Assembly (NCBI GenBank): GCA_023421115.1
Contig: JAEZUI010000084.1
Span: 1-30,344 of the forward strand
DNA length: 30,344 bases
From: Bacillota bacterium
GTDB taxonomy: Bacteria; Bacillota; Clostridia; Acetivibrionales; Acetivibrionaceae
Direction: 5' to 3'
Each line of letters begins with the position of its first letter. The first letter of the stretch is position 1. The notes beneath the pieces are model-generated. The model was not told where the DNA came from and ran no database searches. It saw only the letters and a list, made by a program, of their open reading frames with translations. A program made the translations under genes and the position numbers. Below, in pieces: positions 7,533 through 15,245 of this stretch.

Positions 7533-8941
7533 GAAAAAAGATTGTTATTAATCCTGTTACGAGAATAAGCGGGTTTATGGAAATCCAAGCGGATATCGAA
7601 AATAACCGGGTGGTAGATGCTAAAACAGAAGGACTTTTATTTCGAGGCTTTGAAAAAATGCTAAAAGGCAGAAGTCCCTTTGATGCAGTATATTTCACCC
7701 AGCGCATTTGTGGGATTTGTTCAACTGCCCATTCCATGGCTTCAACCCTTGCCTTAGAGGATGCTATAGGTGTTGTTCCATCTGAGCAAGGTAGATATTT
7801 AAGGGACATCCTCCATGGGTGTGAGTTTCTTCAAAATCATATACGTCATTTTTATCAGTATACTATTCCTGATTTTGTAAAGCTCCCCGAAGATTATCCT
7901 CTGTTTAAGTCAGAGCTTAATGATTTCAGATTGCCAAAAGAAAAGAATGACAGGTTGCTTAAAGATTATTTTGATTCTCTTGAATTAAGTCGCAGCAGCC
8001 ATGAAATGCTTGCTGTACTTGGTGGAAAAGTTCCACATAACCATGGAATTTTTGTTGGAGGTATTACCACACAGGCCACTACTGATAAAATTATCAAGAT
8101 AAAATCCATTCTGCATTCCGTATACCAATTTATTAATGATAGAATGATTCCGGATGTTTATACCATCGCTGAATATTACAGGGATTATTTTTATATGGGA
8201 AGAGGTTATGGGAACCTTTTAAGTTTCGGTTGTTTCAACAGCTATAAAAATCTGGGAACATTATATGTGAACCCTCTTGTATATATCGGGGGTAAAATAA
8301 GTGCATTCAATCCGGATAATATAACCGAAGAAATTGAATATGCATGGTATGAGGACAGACAAGACACAGATAAACCTTTTGAAGCTGACCCGGAAGCTGA
8401 TATGAGCAAATCTCAGGCATATTCATGGGTCAAGGCTCCAAGATACAACAATTTGCCCTTTGAGACAGGTCCACTGGCAAGGATGTGGCTTTCAGGTGAA
8501 TATAGAAATGGAATATCAACCATGGACAGGACCATTGCAAGAGTTTTAGAAGCAAGAAAGATAGCATCAATTGTGAATATATTACTTGAAAACCTTATCC
8601 CCGGTGTATCGTTACAAAAGGAGTATTCAATGCCGGAATCAGCTGTAGGAAAAGGTTTGATTGATACTACAAGAGGAGCTCTAGGGCACTGGTTAAAAAT
8701 TAATAATCAGGTTATTTCGTTTTACCAGATTATCACTCCGTCTGCTTGGAACCTTTCAACCCGAAGTAGTAATAATACGAAAGGGACTGCTGAACAAGCA
8801 CTTACAGGTACATTCGTAAAAGATATTAACAATCCTGTAGAATTAGGCAGAACTGTACGTTCTTTTGACCCTTGTATTTCTTGTGCAACCCATATTTATA
8901 CCGGAGGAAAACATATTACTACTGTACAGGTTGTTCCTTGA
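7529..8941 (+). CDS. NiFe hydrogenase large (catalytic) subunit
   Basis: 470 residues carrying the NiFe(CN)2CO active site. N-terminal ligands Cys61 and Cys64 are in RICGICSTAHS and C-terminal ligands Cys449 and Cys452 in DPCISCATH. His455 would be the cleavage point for a maturation endopeptidase, leaving a 15-residue tail to be removed. All four are plain Cys codons, so this is not a selenium (NiFeSe) type despite the Sec locus nearby. The start overlaps the small-subunit stop. No hyp genes or endopeptidase gene are in the window, so maturation must be encoded elsewhere. The last codons and following 40 bases recur at 17091-17147, and the expected terminator is cut off here. Confidence 0.93.
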   Translation: MRKKIVINPVTRISGFMEIQADIENNRVVDAKTEGLLFRGFEKMLKGRSPFDAVYFTQRICGICSTAHSMASTLALEDAIGVVPSEQGRYLRDILHGCEFLQNHIRHFYQYTIPDFVKLPEDYPLFKSELNDFRLPKEKNDRLLKDYFDSLELSRSSHEMLAVLGGKVPHNHGIFVGGITTQATTDKIIKIKSILHSVYQFINDRMIPDVYTIAEYYRDYFYMGRGYGNLLSFGCFNSYKNLGTLYVNPLVYIGGKISAFNPDNITEEIEYAWYEDRQDTDKPFEADPEADMSKSQAYSWVKAPRYNNLPFETGPLARMWLSGEYRNGISTMDRTIARVLEARKIASIVNILLENLIPGVSLQKEYSMPESAVGKGLIDTTRGALGHWLKINNQVISFYQIITPSAWNLSTRSSNNTKGTAEQALTGTFVKDINNPVELGRTVRSFDPCISCATHIYTGGKHITTVQVVP

Positions 8942-8980
8942 ACAAAACTTTCAGGTCTAATATTATACAAGACTGCCTTT
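8924..8980 (+). repeat. Hydrogenase 3' end repeat, copy A
   Basis: 57 bases covering the last codons (VQVVP, stop) and 3' flank of the large-subunit gene. They match 17091-17147 at about 51 positions by eye. Copy A ends in the left arm of a terminator whose right arm is missing here but present in copy B. Confidence 0.8.
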
Positions 8981-9174
8981 GAATCAGTATATGCATAGAT
9001 GATTGTTTGTATAAAGGCATGCGTATCAGATGTATCTTTGGCTATTCCGGGAATTATGCAAATTGAATTTTTTAAATCTGAAGATACTTGCTTAAAATAC
9101 CAGCCTTCAAAATATTTTCTGATTTTCTTTCTTCCTTGAAATAATATAGGTTCATTTATGTGCTTTAAAATCAT
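8981..9174 (-). pseudogene. N-terminal fragment of a tocopherol-cyclase-like gene
   Basis: Reading the minus strand from ATG 9174 gives MILKHINEPILFQGRKKIRK, then FEGWYFKQVS, CIIPGIA and HAFIQTIIYAY. I recognise this as the N-terminus of bacterial tocopherol-cyclase-family proteins, whose hallmark is YFEGWYFKQV followed by a PGI and an H-x-F-I-Q motif. Such proteins are about 300 residues. Here homology stops after about 65 residues, exactly where the duplicated hydrogenase 3' end begins. The remaining codons are antisense to the hydrogenase gene. It is a truncated relic, created by a deletion or recombination at about 8980. Confidence 0.65.
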
Positions 9175-9189
9175 AGAGATCTCCATTAA

Positions 9190-9400
9190 TTAACTAATAA
9201 AATCACTTGCGACTATATTATTATCAACTATTATCCGTTTTACTCTATATAACCAGAACTAGAATATTTACTTTATATCAGTCAAGTTGATCAAGTTCCC
9301 CCAATTTTATTATCTCTAATCATCAGAGATGCTATATTCAAACCCTCCACTTTAACACCAGACTTTTGTTTGGTGTTAATCTATTTTCATAGAATGACAA
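9190..9400. other. Intergenic region before the ABC exporter
   Basis: AT-rich and without open frames. Two inverted repeats are visible: 9311-9329 (six-base arms) and 9352-9379 (nine-base arms around a ten-base loop). The second ends 21 bases before the exporter ribosome-binding site, so it may be a regulatory hairpin or operator rather than a terminator, since no T-run follows. Confidence 0.4.
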
Positions 9401-9410
9401 GGAGGAATAG

Positions 9411-10148
9411 ATGATGGAGGATGTAATCAAGGTAGAGCATTTATCAAAATCTTATGGTAATCTGAAAGCTGTTGATGATTTCAGCTTTTCGGTAAAGGGC
9501 GGCACGGTATTCGGCTTGCTTGGCGCAAACGGCGCAGGAAAGAGCACAACCATTGAATGTGTTTTAGGTACAAAAAAGGCGGACAGTGGAGTTGTCTCTG
9601 TATTGGGAATGAACCCGATTACAAAACGTAAGGAACTTTTTGAGCAGGTGGGCATACAGTTCCAGGAGGCGCATTATCAAGATAATATCAAGGTCTCTGA
9701 ACTGTGTGAGGTAACTGCATCTCTTTACAAAAAACCGGCGGATTACAAAAGTTTGCTAAAAAAGTTTGGCATTGAAGACAAGGTAGGTATTCTTGTAAAA
9801 GAACTTTCCGGCGGACAAAAACAGCGCCTGTTTATTGTGCTTGCCCTAATACCAAACCCACAAGTGGTATTTTTAGATGAACTTACAACAGGTCTTGACG
9901 CAAGAGCTAGACGAGATGTTTGGAAGATCCTCGAAAGGCTTAAAGCTGAAGGGATGACCATTCTGCTGACTTCGCATTTTATGGACGAGGTCGAAACCTT
10001 ATGCGATGAGGTTTGCATTTTGAAAATGGGTAAACCAGTGTTCTATGGATCAGTTATTGATGCTATTAATCAGAGTCCTCACGACAAATTTGAGGATGCT
10101 TACCTTTGGTTTACAGATGAGGAGGTAGAGCAAAATGAAAGCCTATAA
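9411..10148 (+). CDS. ABC transporter ATP-binding protein (ABC-2 exporter)
   Basis: 245 residues, a typical short DrrA/CcmA-like ATPase. The Walker A GANGAGKST is at residues 38-46, the signature LSGGQKQR at about 132, the Walker B VVFLDELTTGLD next to it (Leu in place of the usual Pro of LDEPT) and the switch His in TSHFMDE. It powers the membrane partner encoded by the next gene, which it overlaps by 14 bases. GGAGG lies six bases before ATG 9411. Such pairs export drugs, antibiotics or lipids; the substrate cannot be told. No regulator is adjacent. Confidence 0.9.
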   Translation: MMEDVIKVEHLSKSYGNLKAVDDFSFSVKGGTVFGLLGANGAGKSTTIECVLGTKKADSGVVSVLGMNPITKRKELFEQVGIQFQEAHYQDNIKVSELCEVTASLYKKPADYKSLLKKFGIEDKVGILVKELSGGQKQRLFIVLALIPNPQVVFLDELTTGLDARARRDVWKILERLKAEGMTILLTSHFMDEVETLCDEVCILKMGKPVFYGSVIDAINQSPHDKFEDAYLWFTDEEVEQNESL

Positions 10149-10878
10149 AACAATACTTAAAACAGAATTTAAGCTGTCCTTGCGTGGTATGGATATGTTG
10201 ATTTTTGCAGTTATAATGCCTATCATTGTACTTGTCGTGCTTGGAATTATCTATGGAAACAAGCCAGCCTTCGAAGGTGCAAGCTATACATTTATTCAGC
10301 AATCCTTCGGTGCTTTGGCGAGTATTGCGATTTGTGCCGGAGGAATTATGGGCTTGCCTCTAGTCGTGTCTGATTACAGAAGCAAGCAAATCTTGAAAAG
10401 ATTTAAGGTTACTCCCATAAGCCCTGTTACAATTCTGCTTGTAGAGGTGACTGTATATTTTCTATATGCCGTAATATCTTTGCTTACGCTGCTTGCTGTG
10501 GCAAGGGTATTCTTCAGTTTCAGAATGCAGGGCAGCATATTACAATTTATACTCGGGTGGATATTGGTCATGGTTTCAATGTTTAGCATAGGCATGATGG
10601 TGGGTGGCATTGCTAAGAATTCTAAAATTGCAGGCATTATTGCAAGCTTATTGTATTTTCCAATGCTGATTTTTTCGGGAGCAACACTTCCTTACGAAGT
10701 AATGCCAACAACAATGCAGAAAGTTGTGGACATTTTGCCACTGACGCAAGGAATCAAAATACTAAAATCCGCAACTTTGAACTTGCCAATGAATAATGTA
10801 CTATTGCCGATTATTGCAATGGTGGTAATTGCGTTCATATGTTCATTTGTGGCAATTAGATTTTTTAAATGGGAATAA
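10135..10878 (+). CDS. ABC-2 type permease
   Basis: 247 residues with six hydrophobic segments: about 20-42, 55-80, 98-125, 135-160, 165-190 and 222-243. There is an ABC-2 family signature near SKIAGIIASLLYFPMLIFSG, followed by LP-Y-E-V-M-P. It is the membrane half of the exporter with the preceding ATPase and would form a homodimer. The ribosome-binding site GAGGAGGT lies inside the end of the ATPase gene, and the start overlaps that gene by 14 bases. A terminator follows, closing a two-gene operon. Confidence 0.9.
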   Translation: MKAYKTILKTEFKLSLRGMDMLIFAVIMPIIVLVVLGIIYGNKPAFEGASYTFIQQSFGALASIAICAGGIMGLPLVVSDYRSKQILKRFKVTPISPVTILLVEVTVYFLYAVISLLTLLAVARVFFSFRMQGSILQFILGWILVMVSMFSIGMMVGGIAKNSKIAGIIASLLYFPMLIFSGATLPYEVMPTTMQKVVDILPLTQGIKILKSATLNLPMNNVLLPIIAMVVIAFICSFVAIRFFKWE

Positions 10879-10911
10879 TGGACCAGTTTATTTCTAAATA
10901 CTGATGAGAAT

Positions 10912-10951
10912 TAAGGCACCTACGCAGAGAAAATGTAGAGTGCCTTTATTT
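10912..10951 (+). terminator. Rho-independent terminator of the ABC exporter operon
   Basis: Arms 10913-10919 and 10940-10946 pair perfectly. The stem is extended by 10920-10923 with 10935-10938 across a single bulge. A T-rich run follows at 10945-10952. Confidence 0.75.
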
Positions 10952-11284
10952 TTCACCTCATAAAAAAAATGAATTTAATTAGGTTTGTATAACTTTTTTG
11001 GAAAAAAATGCAGGAAGAGATTTGCTCAAAAAACGATAAAATATGAGGACTGTTTTTAAAGAATAAATTCTTATAACCTTAAGTTTGTATTGCTGTTTTT
11101 TGTTTTGTGCAGGAGGTTCAATACTTAAGGATAATATTATTTTGGGATTTTTATTTAAAATTAAAGCGAATGGATATTATTTTGGATAATTTTTGGTTTT
11201 AGTAGTGAAAAACAGAATTTGTTATGATATTATGAAAAAAGCAAATATCTATCTATTTTTATTCAATTATTTAATAATTGTACC
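10952..11284. other. AT-rich gene-free stretch
   Basis: About 330 bases with long A and T tracts and no open frame with a ribosome-binding site. A GGAGG at about 11110 is not followed by a usable frame. The promoter of the next gene should lie near its right end, but I see no clear two-box match. Confidence 0.4.
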
Positions 11285-11298
11285 AGGAGGTGAATAAA

Positions 11299-11628
11299 TT
11301 GCTTGAAATAATTGTTTTATGGTATCTATCTAAAAAAAATTCAAGGATAGCAAAAGAAAAGGGATACAGTGGTATTGGGTTTGTTTTACTAACAATATTT
11401 TTGTGGTTCTTTTTCGAAATTTTCGGATTGATATTAGGAGGTATTATATTAGGAGATTCCCTTGTTATGTACGGTATAGGCATTTTATCTGCTGGAGTTG
11501 GGGGAGTGATATCACATATTATAGTAAAAAGCCTGAAAAACAAGAACGGATCCATAGAAAACCTAATAAACGATAAAAATGAAAGTTATACGGAGTACTC
11601 GGATTTTGATAATGAAAATCGCCAATGA
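11299..11628 (+). CDS. Small membrane protein, unknown
   Basis: 109 residues starting at TTG 11299, which has a near-perfect AGGAGGTGA site five to six bases upstream. The frame also opens at TTG 11278 without one. Two hydrophobic helices (about residues 25-45 and 55-80) are joined by a glycine-rich turn (GLILGGIILGD). A basic then acidic cytoplasmic-looking tail rich in Asn, Glu and Asp follows. The first residues (LWYLSKKNSRIAKEKGYS) resemble the short membrane proteins with a KNRxIARSKGRS-type motif found next to housekeeping genes in many bacteria, but no function can be assigned. It stands alone on the plus strand. Confidence 0.6.
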   Translation: MLEIIVLWYLSKKNSRIAKEKGYSGIGFVLLTIFLWFFFEIFGLILGGIILGDSLVMYGIGILSAGVGGVISHIIVKSLKNKNGSIENLINDKNESYTEYSDFDNENRQ

Positions 11629-11769
11629 AATAAGAGTTCCGTAATTAAAAATAGCAAGTGTATTATATTTCAACATATTCAAAGTTTTGATTTATTTGGC
11701 TTTGTGACAAATAATGTATAGGTTGCTTTTTATAATTTGTTTTAAAGTTTATTGTTTCTATGTAGTAAA

Positions 11770-11819
11770 GGCGTTGAAAAGTTCACCACCACAAAATGGT
11801 ACAAAACTTTCTCAACGCC
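11770..11819 (-). terminator. Large imperfect hairpin, probable terminator of the stalk-domain gene
   Basis: Arms 11770-11777 and 11812-11819 pair perfectly (GGCGTTGA with TCAACGCC). An inner AAAGTT/AACTTT and an inner ACCA/TGGT extend the stem. On the minus strand only three T residues follow, so termination strength is uncertain. It lies 48 bases beyond the stop of the minus-strand gene. Confidence 0.45.
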
Positions 11820-11867
11820 ATCTACAATATGTACTATTTACTTTTAAATTACTGCATTGATTATTTA

Positions 11868-12284
11868 TTACTCCTGAGTGATTATTACTTTTTTTCCTTT
11901 AGTATCCCAATCAACTTTTGCACCAAAGCTTTCAGCTACTGCACGAGCTGGCACTAATGTTCTTCCATTAAGTATTTGACCGGGAACATCTAAGGTAATT
12001 TTAGTACCGTTTTTCGTCATGAAGTTGTCGCCTATTTTCATGACGATTGTTGTATCTAACCTTATTGAAGTAACCGTCTTTGTATCTGCTTCCCATGTAA
12101 CGGTTGCGTCCATAGCTTCAAATATTGCACGAAGAGGTACTAGTGTACGACCGTTTTCTATTATCGGAGGTTGGTCAAATTCAACCTGATTTTTATTTAA
12201 TAAAACTTTAATCTGGATATTATTTTCCAAACTTCCGGCACCATTTATTGCAAGCTTATAATCGCAATCACTCAAACATGTCAA
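11868..12284 (-). pseudogene. Copper-amine-oxidase N-terminal-like (stalk) domain protein, signal peptide missing
   Basis: 138 residues containing a complete two-motif stalk domain: IIENGRTLVPLRAIFEAMDA, then TWEAD and MKIG, then ILNGRTLVPARAVAESFGA and a closing DWDTKGKKVIIT. In Clostridia this domain sits on secreted or surface proteins. Here the frame begins only 34 residues before the first motif, at a TTG without a ribosome-binding site, and an in-frame TAG lies just upstream (about 12305). No signal peptide is present. It looks 5'-truncated or translated from a lost start; I favour a decayed gene, but a functional short protein is possible. Confidence 0.5.
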
Positions 12285-12365
12285 TTTGCCAATATGAAAT
12301 GGCTAGTTCAACACCAATTGAGCATTTTGTTTTTTTGGAATCACCTAATAAACAAAATTATTACT

Positions 12366-12395
12366 TTGCAAACTTTATTTGTATAATGATATAAT
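12366..12395 (+). promoter_or_regulatory. Probable sigma-A promoter of the LRR-dockerin gene
   Basis: TTGCAA at 12366-12371 and TATAAT at 12390-12395, with an 18-base spacer, lie about 100 bases before the start codon. Confidence 0.5.
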
Positions 12396-12492
12396 ACTAT
12401 TAGACATTTCATTGTAGATTATTTCAAATTTTAAAATATACGCCTTATGTTATAAGGCTTGTATATAAAATAAATACAAGGGGGAGTTTATA

Positions 12493-14016
12493 ATGTATAA
12501 CAAATTTGTCAAGTTGTTTAGCGCTTTAATTGCAACTTCAATGCTTTTTGTTTTTTTCCCAAAAGTGCTTGTTTTCTCACAAGAGGAAACAGACATCATA
12601 ATTGAATTTGAAGATACGGAACTCAAAAGATCAATACTTGAAGCAATTGGAAAACCGTCTGGTGATGATATTTTGAAAAGTGATGCTTTGAGTATTACCA
12701 AATTAGAAATAAACACTTCTGTATCATATGGTATGATGGGCCCAAGACAAATAAAAGATATTACTCCACTAAAATATTTTAGTAATCTAACCGAACTCAA
12801 AATAGTTGGAAAAGGAAGCACTGGAATAATAAACGATATAACCCCATTGACTGGTCTTACAAAATTAAAACATTTATCCTTGTACAATAATGCATTCAAT
12901 AATATAAGCCCACTGGAAAATCTTAAAGATCTGACTTACTTAGACTTATCTCATAATTACGTAAACGATATAACTTCACTGAAAAGTCTTAAAAATTTAT
13001 CCTATTTGAATTTATCACACAATAGCTTAAAGGCTATAAATCTAGATTCGCTTACATATCTTCCTAATATTGAATTTCTGGATTTATCAAATAATCAAAT
13101 AGAAGATATAAGTATACTTGGCACAATTGACAGTTTAACAAATGTAAATATCTCAAACAATCAAATAAGTGACCTGACAGCACTTAGCAATTTAAACAAC
13201 TTAAATTCTTTGAATTTATCAAACAATCAAATAAGTGACCTGACAGCACTTGGCAATTTAAACAACTTAAATTCTTTGAATTTATTTAACAATCAAATAA
13301 GTGACCTGACAGCACTTAGCAATTTAAATAACTTAAATTCTTTGGATTTATCAAGTAATCAAATAAGTAACTTGGAATCACTAAGTGAGCTTACTAATTT
13401 AAATGAATTATTGCTAAGTGCTAATAAAATTAATGACTTTAGTCCACTTGAAAATCTTCTTAATCTAACCTGCTTGGGCTTAAATGATACTGGAATAAGT
13501 AATTTAGCTTCCCTAAGTGCTCTTTTAAACTTGGAAAAATTATATCTTTGCGTGAATAATATAGAAAATATAAAACCTTTGAGTAAGCTTTCCGCATTAA
13601 AAACTTTATACCTGCCAACTAATTCAATTAAAGATATAAGCCCATTAAGTGAGCTTTCCAACTTAGAATTTTTAAGTTTAGATCATAATCCTATAAATAA
13701 TTCACAAACACCTGATGCAATTCATAAACCAGAATTAGATTTTTCAGTAGGTAATATTACTTATGAAGTCTGGGTTATAGAAAAACCATCTTTTCAGTAT
13801 GGAGATTTTAATGGTGATGGATATGTAAATTCAATAGACTTTGCATTATTAAGAAAATATTTGCTAGGAATGATTGATAAAATGCCAACTGGTAATGTTT
13901 TAGATATTGCAGATTTGAATGGTGATGGAAATATAAATTCAATAGACTTTGCATTATTCAGAAAATATTTGCTAGGAATTATAAATGTATTTCCTGTTGA
14001 AAATAATTTGAATTAA
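12493..14016 (+). CDS. Secreted leucine-rich-repeat protein with C-terminal type I dockerin
   Basis: 507 residues. A signal peptide (about 1-29) is followed by roughly 14 leucine-rich repeats of the 22-residue internalin-like type (L-x-x-L-x-x-L-x-L-S-x-N-x-I-x-D-I/L), about residues 75-405. The dockerin covers about 436-500: YGDFNGDGYVNSIDFALLRK and, after a spacer, DLNGDGNINSIDFALFRK, both with complete calcium-binding D-x-N-x-D-G loops. The protein should be docked to cohesins of a cellulosome scaffold and offer an LRR binding surface; the ligand is unknown. The start has GGGGGAG upstream. Three consecutive 66-base repeats in the coding DNA (13171-13368) show recent LRR expansion. Confidence 0.88.
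   Translation: MYNKFVKLFSALIATSMLFVFFPKVLVFSQEETDIIIEFEDTELKRSILEAIGKPSGDDILKSDALSITKLEINTSVSYGMMGPRQIKDITPLKYFSNLTELKIVGKGSTGIINDITPLTGLTKLKHLSLYNNAFNNISPLENLKDLTYLDLSHNYVNDITSLKSLKNLSYLNLSHNSLKAINLDSLTYLPNIEFLDLSNNQIEDISILGTIDSLTNVNISNNQISDLTALSNLNNLNSLNLSNNQISDLTALGNLNNLNSLNLFNNQISDLTALSNLNNLNSLDLSSNQISNLESLSELTNLNELLLSANKINDFSPLENLLNLTCLGLNDTGISNLASLSALLNLEKLYLCVNNIENIKPLSKLSALKTLYLPTNSIKDISPLSELSNLEFLSLDHNPINNSQTPDAIHKPELDFSVGNITYEVWVIEKPSFQYGDFNGDGYVNSIDFALLRKYLLGMIDKMPTGNVLDIADLNGDGNINSIDFALFRKYLLGIINVFPVENNLN
13171..13368 (+). repeat. Three tandem 66-bp repeats within the LRR gene
   Basis: Near-identical units begin at 13171, 13237 and 13303, each starting with GACCTGACAGCACTT (the third begins to diverge towards its end). 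Each encodes three turns of codons that make one 22-residue LRR. A partial unit precedes them at 13151-13170. Confidence 0.9.
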
Positions 14017-14058
14017 GTAATTCCTGCTATATAGTCATTTTTTATTGTTTTTCCAAAT

Positions 14059-14106
14059 AAAAAATCCCTTAAAGGTAAAACAGTTGATTATTTACCTTTA
14101 AGGGAT
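14059..14106 (-). terminator. Strong rho-independent terminator of the minus-strand lipoprotein gene
   Basis: Perfect 16-base arms 14064-14079 and 14091-14106 around an 11-base loop, followed on the minus strand by six T residues (14064-14059). It lies 88 bases past the annotated stop and 42 bases past the stop of a possible extended frame. It may also act for the convergent LRR gene. Confidence 0.85.
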
Positions 14107-14194
14107 GCACTATAAATTGAATTATCAGAATTTGTTGACTTCTTTATTTATTTCACTTTCTCAAGCTTAAATTCACCATTTTCACTCTTTAAGG

Positions 14195-15118
14195 TCATCT
14201 CAGCCTTTTTTCGTAAAGGGCAAGCCACTCATTAGCTGATGCCCACCAAGTGTCAGCATCATACTCTTCGGACATGTTTTGCTTTGAGCCGATACCTGTT
14301 ATTTCCGAGCATACTGCTGCCATAATGTATTTATCCAGCCCGAAAGTATCGGATGTTCTTAACACTTCAACAAAACAATCTACAACAGGTTGACCTAACT
14401 CGACAAGGGTATTGAAAGTTTCAATATTAGCGTTTATATAATCATAAGGATTGCTGCTTAGCGAAATACCGGCGGGGACTTTAGTGATGGACTCTGCCAT
14501 TTGAATCATATCATTTTTTGACATGGAGGGCGTGTTGAAACTATTGTTAAGATAAACTGTGAATCCAAGCCAAATAAACGGGATTTTTGTGATACTTTCA
14601 ATATTACTTGAATACATTGAGTGTGCTACATCTTCATAAGTCAATTCTAAGCTGTCAGTTAAAACATAGAATTTTGATTCCTTTTGAGGAATACCATCCT
14701 TACCTGCCAATACGCGAAGATAATTGTAGGGACCAGTTTGCCGTATACCGTATTCATCCTTCTTATATTGATAATATTTGTTCTTTTGATAATATAAATC
14801 GGTATAATATCCTTCATTTCCAATAAAGTGTGCAACTCGCAAAAATGAATCACTGCCATTATTTGAGCTGTCGAAAAAGGCTTGCCATTGATTTTTTCCA
14901 AAGACTTCTGTTTTCGAACTGTTTTCCGTGCCAGATACAATTACAAAGCAACCATCTTTTTCGGCTGTCTGTAGTGTATAATATTCGGGAATATTCGAAA
15001 AGCCGGAATATTCAATATCGGTATTGTTTAAAGACTCATCAGTCTGACTATTCTTCACGCAAGCGCAAAATGAAAATAAGATAAGAAGGAGTAATAAAAA
15101 TATAACATTCTTTTTCAT
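14195..15118 (-). CDS. Lipoprotein with DUF4362-like domain and a helical C-terminal domain
   Basis: 307 residues. The lipoprotein signal ends around Cys18/Cys20 (FSFCAC). The next region, PEYYTLQTAEKDGCFVIVSG, then FGKNQWQAFFDSS and HFIGNEGYYTDLYY, fits the DUF4362 lipoprotein family. Residues about 205-307 (NPYDYINANIETFNTLVELG, LDKYIMAAVCSEITGI, WWASANEWLALYEKR) match a HEAT-like domain that in Clostridia often follows signalling or lipoprotein parts. The function is unknown; it sits on the outer face of the membrane. AGGAGATG precedes the ATG. Past the stop a shifted frame stays open to 14148 and reads like a natural tail, so a frameshift near 14200 is possible. Confidence 0.7.
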   Translation of the reverse strand: MKKNVIFLLLLLILFSFCACVKNSQTDESLNNTDIEYSGFSNIPEYYTLQTAEKDGCFVIVSGTENSSKTEVFGKNQWQAFFDSSNNGSDSFLRVAHFIGNEGYYTDLYYQKNKYYQYKKDEYGIRQTGPYNYLRVLAGKDGIPQKESKFYVLTDSLELTYEDVAHSMYSSNIESITKIPFIWLGFTVYLNNSFNTPSMSKNDMIQMAESITKVPAGISLSSNPYDYINANIETFNTLVELGQPVVDCFVEVLRTSDTFGLDKYIMAAVCSEITGIGSKQNMSEEYDADTWWASANEWLALYEKRLR

Positions 15119-15206
15119 GGCACATCTCCTAAATCAATTAATAATATAGCGTATTGTTCTTGTATACATATTTATTTAAACTACTACTATAGTCTGTAAT
15201 AATGTA

Positions 15207-15235
15207 ATACTATCACGATAGTCTGCGTGAGTCAA
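15207..15235 (-). promoter_or_regulatory. Sigma-A promoter with overlapping inverted-repeat operator
   Basis: On the minus strand TTGACT (15235-15230) and TAGTAT (15212-15207) are separated by 17 bases. The palindrome ACTATC-GT-GATAGT (15222-15209) overlaps the spacer and -10 box. A second partial copy of its half-site (CAGACTAT) lies just downstream at about 15187-15195. The spacing and symmetry suggest repression of the lipoprotein gene by a TetR-type dimer; no such regulator is in the window. Confidence 0.55.
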
Positions 15236-15245
15236 TATATAATAT

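Noticed and set aside
8939..8941. TGA of the hydrogenase large subunit as a selenocysteine codon
   Set aside because: The frame after TGA has no family-like sequence, and the active-site cysteines are already encoded upstream by TGC/TGT.
6624..8941. Energy-converting (Ech/complex I-like) hydrogenase
   Set aside because: No membrane subunits nearby, and the small subunit carries the full three-cluster relay of ordinary NiFe enzymes.
8896..9186. Full 96-residue minus-strand frame as a real gene
   Set aside because: The last ~20 codons are antisense to the hydrogenase 3' end; only the first ~65 match the tocopherol-cyclase family, so it is a truncated relic.
13171..13368. Regular 66-base repeats as a possible CRISPR array
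   Set aside because: Units are contiguous without spacers and encode in-frame leucine-rich repeats.
14659..15084. Three open frames opposite or within the DUF4362-type lipoprotein gene
   Set aside because: Shadows of a gene with a signal peptide, ribosome-binding site, promoter and terminator.
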